From Brugia malayi (lineage: Eukaryota; Nematoda; Chromadorea; Rhabditida; Onchocercidae): DNA of 64,000 nt. The stretch lies in assembly GCF_000002995.4 (NCBI RefSeq), contig NW_025062478.1, positions 5,742,001-5,806,000 on the forward strand. The letters are read 5' to 3'. Made by a program: the position numbers and the translations under genes. Shown here one piece after another: positions 38,617-51,519 of the stretch (the first letter of the stretch is position 1; every line of letters starts with the position of its first letter). Below the pieces are notes generated by a model. That model saw nothing but the letters and a program-made list of their open reading frames with translations. It ran no database searches and was not told the DNA's origin.

Positions 38617-41534
38617 ATGGCAGCTATAGAGGAGCATATGACAACTTACTTGCGAGACCATTTTGTCCTGAAAAAGGATACATTGCATGGCTCTTTTTGT
38701 GTTTTAAAAAATGGTGAACTTGGTCGCAGCAAATAAAGTTAGTATTAAAAACTTTGGCGCAGATCCATTGGAGCTTATTTGCTTTTATTACCATGACCGC
38801 TACATATTATCATTTTTTATTTCTCCATTAATATTAAAAAAATGAATGTTATGAACATCTTTGATGTATTTTTCGTTTACTGAATATATTTATGAAAGAA
38901 ATAAATTGTTGAAATATGAAATCGTTTCCACGTGCTTATAGAGAAAAAGATTTTCGACGATTGGTTTGAAGAAAAGGCAGACGAATACTTCCCATGGATC
39001 AGAGATCAAGGTCTTGACGATGAAACTGTTCGTGCTAATGCATGTGTAAATTTTATTTCATGATTTCGATGAAATGCAAACTAACTTGGTGAAGTAGGAA
39101 ATAATACAATGACAAGCTAATGATTGACTAGCCAAGCTGAAACGTAAATGAGAGTTGTTAATAGATATTGGGGTTTTCTGAAAGATGTTCTTTAGATTTT
39201 ATTTTGTGGGGTTTTATTTTTTTGGATATTTCAGTAAACTAGCAATGAAGCTCATCGTGCTAACGTTGTAACAGAAGTAGAAAAATGATAATAGTGTTAC
39301 GGTATATGTGTAGTTGTTAGTGGATACGTCACCTTCTAGTTTTGCCTGCTTATTCAAAAAGTGGTTTAACTGACGGAGCATTCATCCATTAATCATTCTT
39401 TTTTTTTAAAAAAAAGTTCATTCCTTTATTTCTTGATACGATCTTCTCTGTAGTTGACGTTTGCTTCATCACCATGCAATCCAGAAATGTGCGAAAATCT
39501 TGCACATGTTTCTCCAGCGATCTTTAAAGATTTGCAAAGGCCAAAGCAGGACAGAAAAACATTGGAGGAAGAAGCGCGTAAAGAGACGGAACGTCAAGCA
39601 AATATAACTCGTTATGAAAGATCTCTCAAAGAAACTAGAAAAGCCATCGGTAATACCGTCATTCTGTTAAATCCTCCTACATTTTTATGCATTAGTTATA
39701 TTTTTTATGCCATCTTTATCAATTATTCACTTATTCTTATTGCGCAAATAAGTCTTTATAGGTATATTTTTAGCCACTTTTTATAAGAAAATTTTTATCT
39801 TTATAAGAAAAGTCATAAGTAGAGATTTTGAAATTGAGAGTGTTATCAAGTGTCACTAACCGTTGATGATTAGAGACACGTTTATAAATATTGAACCTTA
39901 TCATGCTTCAAACATTATGATGTGGAAATATACTTTTTATATTTCTTAAATTCGGGTAGTGCATTGCCAGTCAGTCTATATATATAAAGTCTTGATCTAA
40001 TTCTGACGAGATTTGTTGTAGTCTAAAGCATAATTTTAACTAATGGGAAAGCATATCAGGCTCAATGAGCTGCTGAATCTAGAATACATTTTATTCTTTA
40101 GGTTTTGAAGCACAGAATATTATGAATATCATCACAAATTGATTGCTAAAATTAATTATTGACTTTGTAATTTTTGAATTATTTTCAGATAAAATCAAAA
40201 AGGAGAAGCAAAGAAAACTGTTATTTTCTCAAGCACAGCATCAAAAGCTTTCCTGTGTAATAATACCAGAGTGTTCAACATATGGCGCTTCGAATGAATG
40301 TTCATTTCAGAAGAAACTTTGCGAAGTAAGTTGTGCTTTTTGTAGTATGTTTTTCGTTGATGTAGTATTACATCTTTTTAAGATGTTAAGCATCGATTTT
40401 ATGATGATTTGCTGTAACTACATAAGTCAGATCCACCATTATTAATTTGAGCCATTTCTGTTGAGCACTTGCCATTAAAATGTTCAATATATTCTTGACC
40501 CAGGATTTTCATAATGATATTTAGAGTAAATTAAAATAGTTGCATCTTTTGGTTACAGTTTGAAATATGATAAAATGTGGACGTTAGACAACTGGTGGTT
40601 TTATAGAATAAAAGTAATTTTAAAACAGTGGATCTTTCAGGAGCAGATGACAGTGGGGATAGACAACAACGTATCTAGCACCAAAAAGCTAGAAATGAAG
40701 TTGAAATCTGACTCACTCTTATCCATGGGGAGAGTAAGATGGTAAGTCCAATGAAAAGATCATTCAAATTGTTTGGTTGTGTCGTTTTTCGAGCAGTTCC
40801 AGGCCTTCCTGCCCAGCTGTGAGTTGTGAATGAATTACTGACAACTAAAGAATGTCAAGTCTGAGTTAATTAATAGAATCTAGGAAAGTTGCGTAGAAGG
40901 AAAAGACAAACGTGACCATTTCTTCCAGCAGTTGTTTATTCTGTTTGCGGATTGTCAGCACTTTTAATAGTGCCAGAAAAGGCCGTATTTGTTTCTCCGA
41001 AAGAGTTTGCAATTTGTACAGTCTAAATTTCAAACTGTTCTAATTTATTCGAGAAAAATTAAGTGTTTGTCACTTAAGTAAAAACTTTTTGCAGGAATAA
41101 TGAAAAACATACAGAACAAATCGCGTCATCAAAGTCGAAGCAACAGACATCAGAATATCACAGCGATGACGACAGCGATAATGAGCTCCTCAGATTGGCG
41201 CTTGAAAGGTTTGCAACATTCAGTTTGGTTCCTTTAAAATGATATGACTTTTTCATATTTTTGTTAAAGATTAAAGTTTTGAGTTTAATGTAAGTGAAAA
41301 ATAGATTAGCTTTATCTTATTATTTTTTTGTTTCTCCATATAACTTGAACAACTCTGTTCTTCACTGAGAGAATGAATTCGACTGACATATTTAGTAGTC
41401 CGATCCAGAAATCAGATCCAGTGTCAAGAATTACCTCAAACGACGATGAATTAAGTGATGAAGCTCTGCTTGCAATGATGACATCGTCACCAGTATCAAG
41501 CCCAAAAACTCAGAAAGAACAAGTAGTTAAATAA
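38617..41534 (+). CDS. Unrecognised coiled-coil and acidic protein
   Basis: Seven exons, 38617-38713, 38942-39045, 39454-39649, 40189-40325, 40641-40741, 41095-41208 and 41372-41534, join cleanly to 303 residues. The start follows an acceptor-like ATTAATAG. The N-terminal third has aromatic/acidic stretches (FDDWFEEKADEYFPWIRD). A long charged segment, KTLEEEARKETERQ to KIKKEKQRKLL, is probably an alpha-helical coiled coil. A Cys-containing stretch follows, then an acidic Ser-rich end with DDDSDNELLRLALE and DDELSDEALLAMM, which weakly resemble ubiquitin-interacting motifs. No signal peptide or membrane span is seen, so a nuclear or cytosolic protein is likely. I do not recognise the family. 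Confidence 0.7.
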
Positions 41535-43029
41535 CTCATGTCAAAGGATCAGTATTAAAACATGTATCAGAGAAGCACTTTATTCATGAGGGTGATTTTC
41601 TAATCTGCATTTCTTTTACATAAATAATTAAAAAATTGTACAGATGGTTTGTACATGATTGCATTTTTAATATTTTAAAATTTCCTCCAATTTCTTGTTT
41701 ACATTATTTGTATTTTAAGGACAAACTTAAAAAATCTTTGGTTTCTATTGATAATATAACCTCATTTAATTCGCGTAAACTTAAATGTTGGAACGACTTC
41801 TTTAATCCTTAGTACAAAAATGCTTAATATATTGTAGTACTGTTAAAGATTAGGATTCTTTGAGAGAATAGTGCATGAACTGTATTCTATCTTTTTTCGA
41901 GTCTACGGCATTTTTCTTCAGTCAAAGAGGCACTTGATCTTGATTCATCACTATCCATTCCTTATTACTCTCATTCTTTTGAACCATTTTTGTTACAATT
42001 TAATTTTGGAAATTACAGTTGTTACTATCGAACAGCTCATTTTTATGATTTATGGTTTGAGCTGTTGACCTGTTCTTTTTTTCTATTGCTTATTCTTTTT
42101 CCCATCCGTTTTTGTTGGTGTTCAGGAGCAATAAGAAAATAATTACGCAATGGGATGGCAGATGGAGGGAATGCATTATTTACGCTTGCTTTTTATTTAT
42201 CCAGGTAAAGGTCTTTCTGGTCATCTGTTTTGCATGGGAGGTGAAAATCATACATTCCATTTCCCTCCTTTTTTCATTTCTCCCTCCTCTCCCTCTTCCT
42301 GATTACTTATTTTTCTCGTAATGTCAGTGAGGGGATAGTCGGCAAATAACTTCTGCTTATTGTGTTATACATCACTTTGCGCTTTCTCGATATATTATTA
42401 AATTCTGAGAAATTTCTAATAATATTGGCATCTTTCCTTTATTATAGAATCAGGTAAAATGCAGATAGAAAATGCAGATTCATTTTTCGATTCCGAATCA
42501 TCAGTTAGCTTACGGTAAAATATGGAATATGCATATGCCTTTGATTTCTATTTCTTACCATTGTTTAATAGTCATTCATACATATCGTCTCTACTTTTCA
42601 TTTGTCATTTTAACTTCACTGGTCTTCATTACATTATATCGATTTCCAAACGTCAAAAGTCTGATCATTTCTCATTGTTGACTACCATCAACTTTTTTAT
42701 GTATCTCTTCGATATCTTTTCATACTTTTGTGAAAATTCAGAAAAGTTGCTTCTAAAAGTCTTAAAAGGGAATTGTTGTAGAGGACAGATGTTTATATAT
42801 ACTTTAGAACGCCATAAAGTCACAGTTCATAGTTGCACCTTTACTAACGTGTCAGGAGAAAAAAGAAATGTAGTTAATTGAAAAAATATATATATATATA
42901 TTTCATTCTTGAAAAAAAATATGTATATATATATCATTCTTTTCTGATATCTTAATCCTTTTAATTTTTCTTCTCTCTCTTGCAGTTTCATCGATATTGA
43001 ATGCTTCTGGTATTTTACTGGTAGTTAAT

Positions 43030-43068
<39 letters not shown>

Positions 43069-43659
43069 TTACTTTATTGTCATGCATAATGTTCAAGTAG
43101 TAAATTCTCACTTATGGTTGTTGTGTTCACCTTGAAGTATAGATTCTTATAGATGTCCACACTAGTCATCTGGTTGTAGTTGCACTTTTGACTATTTTTA
43201 AATGCAACTTCCCGGCACAGCCCGCGCGATTCATAATCATTTCGGTAGCATTAGGTACCCATAAATCTTTATCTTCTCTGATTCTACTATTCCTGCACAT
43301 TCTTTTGAACCTGCAACATCATTGTTTATCCTTTATATAGTATCAGTTGCGCGCGAAGGTCAAGGGGCAATGACAGAGAAGGAGAGACAAACTATTAGTG
43401 GGTGACCTCTGAAAAAAATTAGATATGAATGAAAGTACAATCTTAGCAAAATGAAATTCTTACTATCTCTTCCTTCTTCGAATTACAGTAATAAGGACTG
43501 TTTGTGTGCGATGTTTATGTATGCAGTCCACATAAGTGCACTGTATATTTGACAAAAAAGAATGAAGTGATAACTGTCTCAGTCTTATTGATGTTTGTCT
43601 TAAATCTTGTGGGCTCCATTACAGATCTTGCGCTGTTGAAGTTACTTAACACAGTAGGG
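41535..43659. other. Intergenic with TA microsatellites
   Basis: No gene is supported. TA runs lie near 42885-42902 and 43035-43066. The frames at 42112-42881 are T-rich and look like chance. Confidence 0.5.
43035..43066. repeat. TA dinucleotide microsatellite
   Basis: An uninterrupted TA run of about 32 bases upstream of the KEN-box gene. Confidence 0.95.
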
Positions 43660-45947
43660 ATGAATCGAGTAATGGACTTAACGAATCAGTCTGATAATAG
43701 AACTCGAGACTTGGCCAGGAATCAACAAATCACGGGTCAAGTGATAGGTCATCATGTGTAAGTAAAGTTATATCAAGTTAATGGAATTCTTCATTTATGA
43801 GTATTCATAAATGACTCCTTTAAAATGTTTCCAAGTTTGTAGAATATCTGTCCACCGAAGTCCGACCAAAAAAAGATATAATAAAACAGAAAATGTCTCA
43901 TTATATCATTTAGTTTAAATAATGTTTCATTCGAAAATATCTTCAAAAAATTAGCAAACTTTTCAGCTCTTTTTGTTCAGTCATTTACACCACTGCATTT
44001 TCAGATCCGGGAGTAACGATAGTGGTGTTAGTGGACTGAATATATCGATAAATAATTTTCCTCGTGTGGATCCAATAAATTATAGTTCAACGGCTGATCT
44101 TATGGCATATCGTTTACAGCATCTCCAGTATGTACCTCACATCTTTTTGATACTGAAAGAACGTTAAATATTTTTCCTTTTAGAAATTTCTTTCTTTTCC
44201 TTCAAAAATTGTCATATTTAATGAATTTAACTGTTATGTTTTAATAACGTTAACTTTGCTTTTATTGATTACTTCTAAATCAAATAAGATCAGTGATTTG
44301 AGTTTTGAACAATCTGAATCTGATGACGTAAGAAATACTAATTGGTACATCGAAGATGAGAACAAGGAAAATATATGTCCAATTCTGCGACCAAATCGTA
44401 CTAATAGGACTGGTACTTTCAGTTTGAGAGACATGTTACCGCCTGATTTGCCTCCTGTTAATATGTAAGAAAGAGTATCATTTTCCATTATTATTTATGG
44501 ATTTTCACCTTTTTTCAATAATTTTCAATTTCCGGCACAACTCTTATTTCATAATAGCGTTTCTGTAAGATGTATTAATTACTTTTTTAGCGGGTTTTAA
44601 AATGTCAGCTAGATTTAAAATCGTTTTTCTTTAAATGAGGATTAAATGCCTATCAAAGATAGGAATAAAAGTTATTTCTTTCAGAGAAAACATTTTACGA
44701 ATTTTTTCACAACCCAGACGACCTGAGAATCATAATGAACAAGGAAGAGAAGCTTCTATGTCACCCTTTTTGGCCGAACATACGCTGCCGCGCTCTTCAG
44801 ATGTCACATCTGATTCTGTTTTGTCGGATTCATCGCTTCATTCTCATGCTTTTCCGTCATTATTAGATTCTCATCCCATTCATGCAACACCCAGGCACTC
44901 TCCAGTGCGACGCCGAGCAAGGACATTAACGGAGGAAGTGGAATTCGGTCACTAATTGTGCATTATTCCTAGTTTTTCTCATTGACTGATTCGAACTATC
45001 CTGATATTGAATAATCTTTTTTCAGTGTCTTTAGAGGATTTACCAGAAGTAAATCCGTTTGGACCGAATGGCACTCCACCACGAACACCCTCCCCCGAAT
45101 CGTTTACTGAAATTCATGGTGCTTCTGGAAGTCGGAATTCGAATGAAATCCTCATCAAGTTTGTTATCATTTCTGTTGTATTATGTTATGAAGTTAAATA
45201 TAATTCACATTATGGATATAACTCACATCAATATTTTCCAAATATTATGGATCACCACTTTGTCTTTAGCACTTTATCTCTATTAGTTCCAGAACCTTTA
45301 GTAGTGAACATTATGACTTCAGATCTCTTAAATAAAATATGCAACCACTCAATCTTTTTGAAGCATAAATGCAGCCAAAAATTGTAGTATATTTTTGTTA
45401 CGTGAACAGTACGTGGAATTTAATTTTTAGCGAGCAGAGAGAAAATGAACGTACTGTAATCAGTGCAGATACGGCAATAACTACAAATTTTGTCACTCCA
45501 CCCTCCCGACCTCCGCAGCCACCTGCGGCGCCGAGAAAAAAGAACATGGATAGGAAATCTCTGAAGACTATCGACAGTCCTTCATTTTTTCCAGAAACTA
45601 CAGCACGCATAGGAATAAGAAAATCATCACATACTCTAAGGCTTGTGTCACCCCGCAAACACGGGTTGTTTCCTGCTCTTACTGATACAAAATGTGTGTC
45701 GTCCATGATACTTCGATCAGCACTAAAGCCTCGTCGTTCAACACGTATTAAAAGTAAGCAGTCATTAGCACAAGTTTGAGATTTAATTGCTGTTTTTATC
45801 ATAAGACTTTCATTTTCTTTATTTTTACGTTCATTTTGCAAACGAATTTCAGGAATGCCGAATCGTTACAAGTATACTTTCCATCGTACTGACTTACGTA
45901 AGAAGAAAGAGCGTAACTTTTTCAAACATTTTGCAAGGAAAAGATAA
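43660..45947 (+). CDS. Disordered protein with KEN box
   Basis: Exons 43660-43757, 44005-44127, 44294-44464, 44685-44947, 45026-45158, 45431-45753 and 45853-45947 give 401 residues with consistent phases. The protein has no folded domain I recognise. It is Ser-, Asn- and Pro-rich, with EDENKENICP at about residues 94-103, a good KEN-box degron as read by the APC/C in mitosis. Proline-directed phosphorylation sites occur in TPPRTPSPES and RHSPVRRR, then a PPSRPPQPPAAPRKK segment and a very basic C terminus (LRKKKERNFFKHFARKR). Together this suggests a cell-cycle-regulated nuclear or cytoskeletal protein, but that is inference from short motifs. The acceptor at 44294 is not strong. An acceptor-like TTACAG just upstream supports the start. 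Confidence 0.75.
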
Positions 45948-47034
45948 ACAAGGAATAATAAAAGTGCGGTTTTGCAAATGTCGTCTCAATATTCATGGAA
46001 GAGAAGAAATGGATGCTGTTTGAAGGACGGAAATTTAGATAAACAAAAAAAAAAGACCAAAAAAGAAGTGTGTAATTTGGATCATGGAAATTTTTGTCCA
46101 AAAAATCAAAGGCATTTTTTTTTCATGATACATAAAAACTAATGAAGGATTTGCCATATTACTGTTTTTCCCTTTAATATATTATATGTATACATAAATT
46201 TAGTAGGATCTGTCTCATCGAATCTGTTTGATTTTCTTTCTTTAGTACTTCTTTCCGTATATTACATTAATCTGTCAACTTATCATTTCACAATCTTTAA
46301 GTAATAAGATACTTTTTTAAATGTATGATTAGGAAAGGTTCTGCTATATGTTATCTAGTCAAAAAAATTTATTCTTTCGAAGTAGATAAAGTGTATGTTC
46401 TCCCTTCTGCTCTTATCGTTTCGTGATGCTAATATTCGATATGAAATCCATAAATAAAACTTTATAATTAGTAAAATCTTCCCATTTCTTTGGCGAAACA
46501 TGACCGATAAGCACGATATATTTGTTTATATTTTTTCAAAATAGGGTACGCGAAGAAGCTGGGGTAAGGGTAAGGCCAATCTTAAACTGTTATGTAACAA
46601 TAGTGGACGGTGTGTCAAAGAGAACTTTTAAGTTGGCAATGTTTAGAGAAGTTTCCATGTTTTGTTGAAGTGTGACATAGTATTAATGTTGTGAATGAGG
46701 AGTATATACTGCATGAAATTGTTGCATGCATTCATTGAGGAGGGTACTTTGTGACAAAAAATATACCGATAAGGTGTTTTCTCATTGGAATCTTTAACTT
46801 GAACTGGATATATCATTTTTGGTTTTTCAGTTATTAACTTCGAAATCCGAGTAAAATAGCTGTAGTTTCAGGAGACTTGTTGGGAATATTTTTGAGATTT
46901 TGTGGGTCTGCTGTGGCAGACTATCTTTAGGGTGTTTCTTTTTGCTTCATTTGAAGAATTAAAGCAGTCATTTTTAGTTGGACTTTGCAATGACCATGAT
47001 TCTATGATTTTTATAAACAAACATTAGAGGCTTG
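45948..47034. other. Intergenic, no gene seen
   Basis: About 1.1 kb between two genes on the same strand, too long for the usual spacing inside a nematode operon. No exon was found. Confidence 0.5.
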
Positions 47035-48295
47035 ATGAACTCACTAGTATCCGGACCTTGTTTTCCGTTCGAGTTTTTGCATGCTGAAATAATACGCTAT
47101 GAAAAACAACGGGAGATAAGTTTTCAATTCACTTACATATCTTACATCTCATTTGGGAGATTTTACCGCAGTAATGTTTCACAAAGTGAAAATAATAGCT
47201 TTTATACGGAATTTCAGAAGCAAATGATCTTGAAGTAAAATTTTAAATATTTTCAAAATTGGTTAATTAAAAAGTCATGAAAAGGAAAGAAGAAAAATGA
47301 AAGGAGAAGGCTGCTAGCAAGTAGGCAATAAATATCTTTTATTGTCCTTTGGAGTTATAGGATGTGAAATTCAACTTATGATTTGCATTAATTAATGTTA
47401 TTTATTATGCATTGCAGGTAGAGCGGACTGACAAACGAAAAATCTGGATTGAACAAATGCGCAGCAATCCGCAAATGGAAATCTCATTATTAGATGAACA
47501 ATTGAAATCCGTGAAACAACTCTTCATTCAGGTTTGCACAACAGGACAGAAAAATTGCTTGTTCTGGAATTTTACAAAAGCTCTTTTTTCATTGTATTTT
47601 TGCATACTGATTCTGGTCAGATCTTTAATTGCAGGGTAATGCTGAGACACGCCTGGAAGCTCTCGGTTACCGTGTTGGTTTCGTGCTTGTTGAAAAAATT
47701 GCTAAAGACTTACCGAGGTTTATGATGTTATTTTTTTTAGATTACTTAGAATAAGTAATACATGTCTACTGAATTGTTAGCTGTAATATCTGTTGTCTTC
47801 CTATTTTTAGATTAATCACTGAATTGGAAAGGATGAAATTCCTTTGTAAAGAATTTTGGACTGCTGTATTTGGCAGACAGGTTGACAATTTACGTACTAA
47901 TCACCAGGTTATGCTTCCATAACTTCTTTTTTATATGAACCTGCTTTATAATAGAAGGTCCTCAGTTTGGATATGACTTGTTTTTTTACAATACTTTTTC
48001 AGGGAATTTATGTTGTACAGGATAACAAATTTTTCATCCTAACAAGTTTTCCGGAAGGAAAACAATATGTGGAAGAATCTGCTATCTATTTAGCCTTTTC
48101 ATGTGGTATCGTAAGGTTCTCCTTGCGTTTTCTTTTTTTTTTTTCAAAATATCCTATTTCAATATTCTATTTTAAGAGTTGATTCCGTTTTTTAGGGGTG
48201 CACTGTACAACCTCGGTATCACATCTTTAGTTACATCATCAGTGGAAAATGTGCCAGCTGTGAAATTTCATGTACATATGCAACAGAAGAGTTGA
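47035..48295 (+). CDS. TRAPPC6: TRAPP complex subunit 6
   Basis: TRAPPC6 (yeast Trs33) is a subunit of the TRAPP vesicle-tethering complexes acting on Rab1-type GTPases at ER-Golgi membranes. Exons 47035-47119, 47422-47531, 47635-47717, 47811-47907, 48003-48115 and 48196-48295 give 195 residues. The match is strong from LEALGYRVG through MKFLCKEFW, DNLRTNHQGIYVVQDNKF and LAFSCGIVRGALYNLGI to the C terminus. The N terminus FEFLHAEIIRYEKQRE fits the first helix. Between them lies an insert of about 40 charged residues not found in the human protein (about 158 residues). The exon 1 donor is poor: GTTTTC at 47120 joined to an acceptor at 47421 keeps the frame, and other choices at this junction are possible. 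Confidence 0.9.
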
Positions 48296-51200
48296 AAAAA
48301 TGTATTTGTCTTCGTTACATCATCTTTTTCCCAGTGAATTTTCTTGTAAACTTCTTTCCTAAAAAACTATTTTGTAACACTGAAATGTGATTTTCCTTGT
48401 GTTCTGTATTTTCGAACTGCTGGATGATTTATACAATAAACTAACCTTGTTTTTCTTTCATGAAGCATCAGTGAAAGATACAGTGTTAAGAGCCAATAGA
48501 AATAGAACCATAAAAAAATACAGTTTTATGCGTGAAGAAAAAATGTGAAAGTGATAGGTTCAAGCTCAAGTGGATGATCCTAACAAAAACTAACAGATTG
48601 TCAATAAAAATTAATTTTTGTGGTGCTTTTTCGATTCAGTGTTTCTGTTTAGCTCTGACATCAAAGTACTGTGAAAAAAGTGCGAAAGATTAAAATTATA
48701 ACTGCAGACAAAACTCGTACTATTTCTGGTTGGGTGAGATGACAATTATCTCAAATTTACCATTGTTGGTGAGCGAACATTTCTTTTTAAATATTGCCTG
48801 AGGCATAGAAATATCGATAAATAAATGCTATTGAAAGCAGTTTTTCTCAAAATGCTTCCGCCCTTATTCCGACTATTTGTTACAAAGGATCGAAGGGCAA
48901 AAATAATCGCATCGTGAGAGGTTAGCTTCTACTATTGCTCATTGTTAAGTTTCGTTCTGTAAGTGAACATTGTGACGGTAATCATTGCTATAAACGATTC
49001 GGATTAAGTCATCAATGAAATAATGAAATATTTGAAGTTGACATTCCTCAAGTTTGTTGTACGAAATGACGATAACTTATAGTAATAAAATTCGTATCGA
49101 TCAAGAAATAGATAAAGAGATTGCCCATATCATTCATTAGCAACCTAGTTATCTAATGATATGATAATAGTACTTTAATAAGTGTTTCATTAGGTTTGAT
49201 AGGCTAAACATTGCTTATTGTACGGTAAAAAATTAAGTTTCTATCATGGTTTCTCACTGAGCTAATATTCAAAAAAAATTTTGCGCGTTAAAAAGATGTG
49301 AAAGATAATTGGATAAATTCATTGGAAGAAGGAAGATTTCCTACTCTACAAATAACATTTGTTGGATAATTTGTTGACAAAATTATTAGGTAAAACTAAT
49401 CATATAAAACAATCTTGAAAAAACATAAATGAAGGCTTCATACTTTTATTTCGAAATTATCAGATTTTTCATATTTTTATTTCCTGAAGAAAAACGCTCC
49501 ACTCCAACTATATGACTCATATTCCCATCAATATACCAGAAACGGACTACTCAAATCGAAAAAAAACCTTTTCTATTTTTTTGCAAAGTTCCACTTTAAT
49601 TCCGCTCATAAATTCCGTCCCTTTTTTGTAATTCTATCTCTCTTTGTCATTCTGTCACTCGAAATAATCAAATTTGTAGTTTCTTTTGTTGCTAATTGCT
49701 ATTCCATTTGCGTGGGCATTTAAGCTCTGGATAAGTAAATAATCTACACCAGTCTGTAAAATACGACAAAATACAGTTTAAAAACAAGTTTATACTAATG
49801 CAACATTTAAGTTAAGCGTGGGAACAAGAGTCGAATAAGATGAAATTCATTAATTTCATTGTTAGAGGTTGAAAAAACTTTTTTAGATTCTTTTTTCCTG
49901 TCATCCAAAATACTTGTTTCAAACTGCAAGATATTCTTATTTAAGGATTAAAATGACTTGTCATTATACATTTATTGTTATAACACAGCACACTATGCTT
50001 TATTTCAATGAGCTCATTAATTAATTCCCAGTACTTTGTTTTCATCCATCCTGTTGTAACACAAAGTATTAAAATGTTCAAATGACTGTATATGGTCAGA
50101 AAGGGCAGTGACAGTAGTCAATTGTATAATGGCAATGAACCAGTTGAAAAACTGAAAAATTAAGTGGCATGTTAATAATAAGTTGTTCAAATGAGATGTT
50201 GTATTGATATTGAAAGCGAAACTGCAAACTTATATAATATCATTATTATAGACTTGTTCTCATCTTGTATCTAGCTAGTTTCATATTTACACAATTAGAA
50301 GCATATTGGCATCTTATTCGTTCACAACATGATAATTTGATGATAACACTGATATCATCTAGATTAGTAGCTCTAATTTTAAAACCAGTCTCTATGAATG
50401 ATTCCTCCTACCTAAGCTATAAGCTAAAGGTATAGCTATAGATAACTGGAATTTCATAATAATATCTGTAACAATAATTATTAATGATGAATGACGTTGT
50501 TGTTTACGACAATTTTGTTGTTGTCATTGTGATAATACTTGTACTCATTTGATCAATAGGCTATCAGTGATTGTGATGATAATTATTATGGGTACGATTA
50601 GGAAAGGGGAAAGGCACCAACAAAATGGAATGCTTCGAATAATCAATCTAGTTTCCTTCTTTTAGCTCTGTATGCATTTGATTTATGAAACCTTACCTCT
50701 TACTGCTTGAAGAATGATATCGCTCTATTGCTATTCCCAAATAAAATGAAAATTTATGTGAGGAGGAATAAAACGCTTTAAAATAAAAAAATTACTGCTT
50801 ACTTCACTTCATATACATTAACTTATTATATTTCTGTCAATATTTAATATTACCTTCCATCCTTTATCACTTTATCCCTTTCTGTGACATCTCACTTATA
50901 ATCCTGAAGGAGATTGTAATCGAGAATGAGCAGCAGCTCAAAATGGATGAGTTGGAATTGGAAGATAATCGTAATCAGTAGTAAAATCAGTAAGAAGCAG
51001 GAGTCGATATAAGCAATGACTGGAAATTATTGATCCAGAATTAACTAAAGTAATTATGCAACTAAGTCAAAGTGGGTTACAAGAATCTAAAATATTTTTA
51101 TTTACTGAATTCATTAAGCTGTTTTAATGACCAAGGAAAAGCATATTGAAGAGGCCTCACCGCCTATAAAAAATTATGTCACGAATGCACAATAGGCTGT

Positions 51201-51519
51201 AAATCAAACTTTACATGCTTTTCCTTTCCTGTTTCACTGCATATTTCACAGCTCATCAGAATTTATTCAAAATTCATTCACTGAAATAGAAATAAATTTA
51301 TAAAATTTTGCATAGAGAATAAAAATGTTCCTAATGAAGTAGATGTAAAAACTGATTCCGTAAAGAAAGGTAGTAACTTTATCACTTAGAAGAATCGCAG
51401 TGCTGCCATATAGGAAAGAGAGGATGACTTCGTAGACATAGGCAATAGAATGTTTATGCCAACTGCCACTGATGTCATTTTTATTTCGGCTGAGGCAAAT
51501 AATATTCGCTGTACACTTT
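48296..51519. other. Gene-poor stretch of 3.2 kb
   Basis: After the TRAPPC6 3' region nothing with exon-like composition or phase-compatible splice sites was found on either strand. Short frames near 51267-51536 look random. Confidence 0.5.
48435..48440 (+). terminator. Poly(A) signal AATAAA of TRAPPC6
   Basis: A canonical hexamer 140 bases after the stop codon. Confidence 0.55.

Noticed and set aside
45398..45841. 147-residue frame on - opposite an exon of the KEN-box gene
   Set aside because: It is the antisense shadow of a real exon; the + strand exon splices in phase on both sides.
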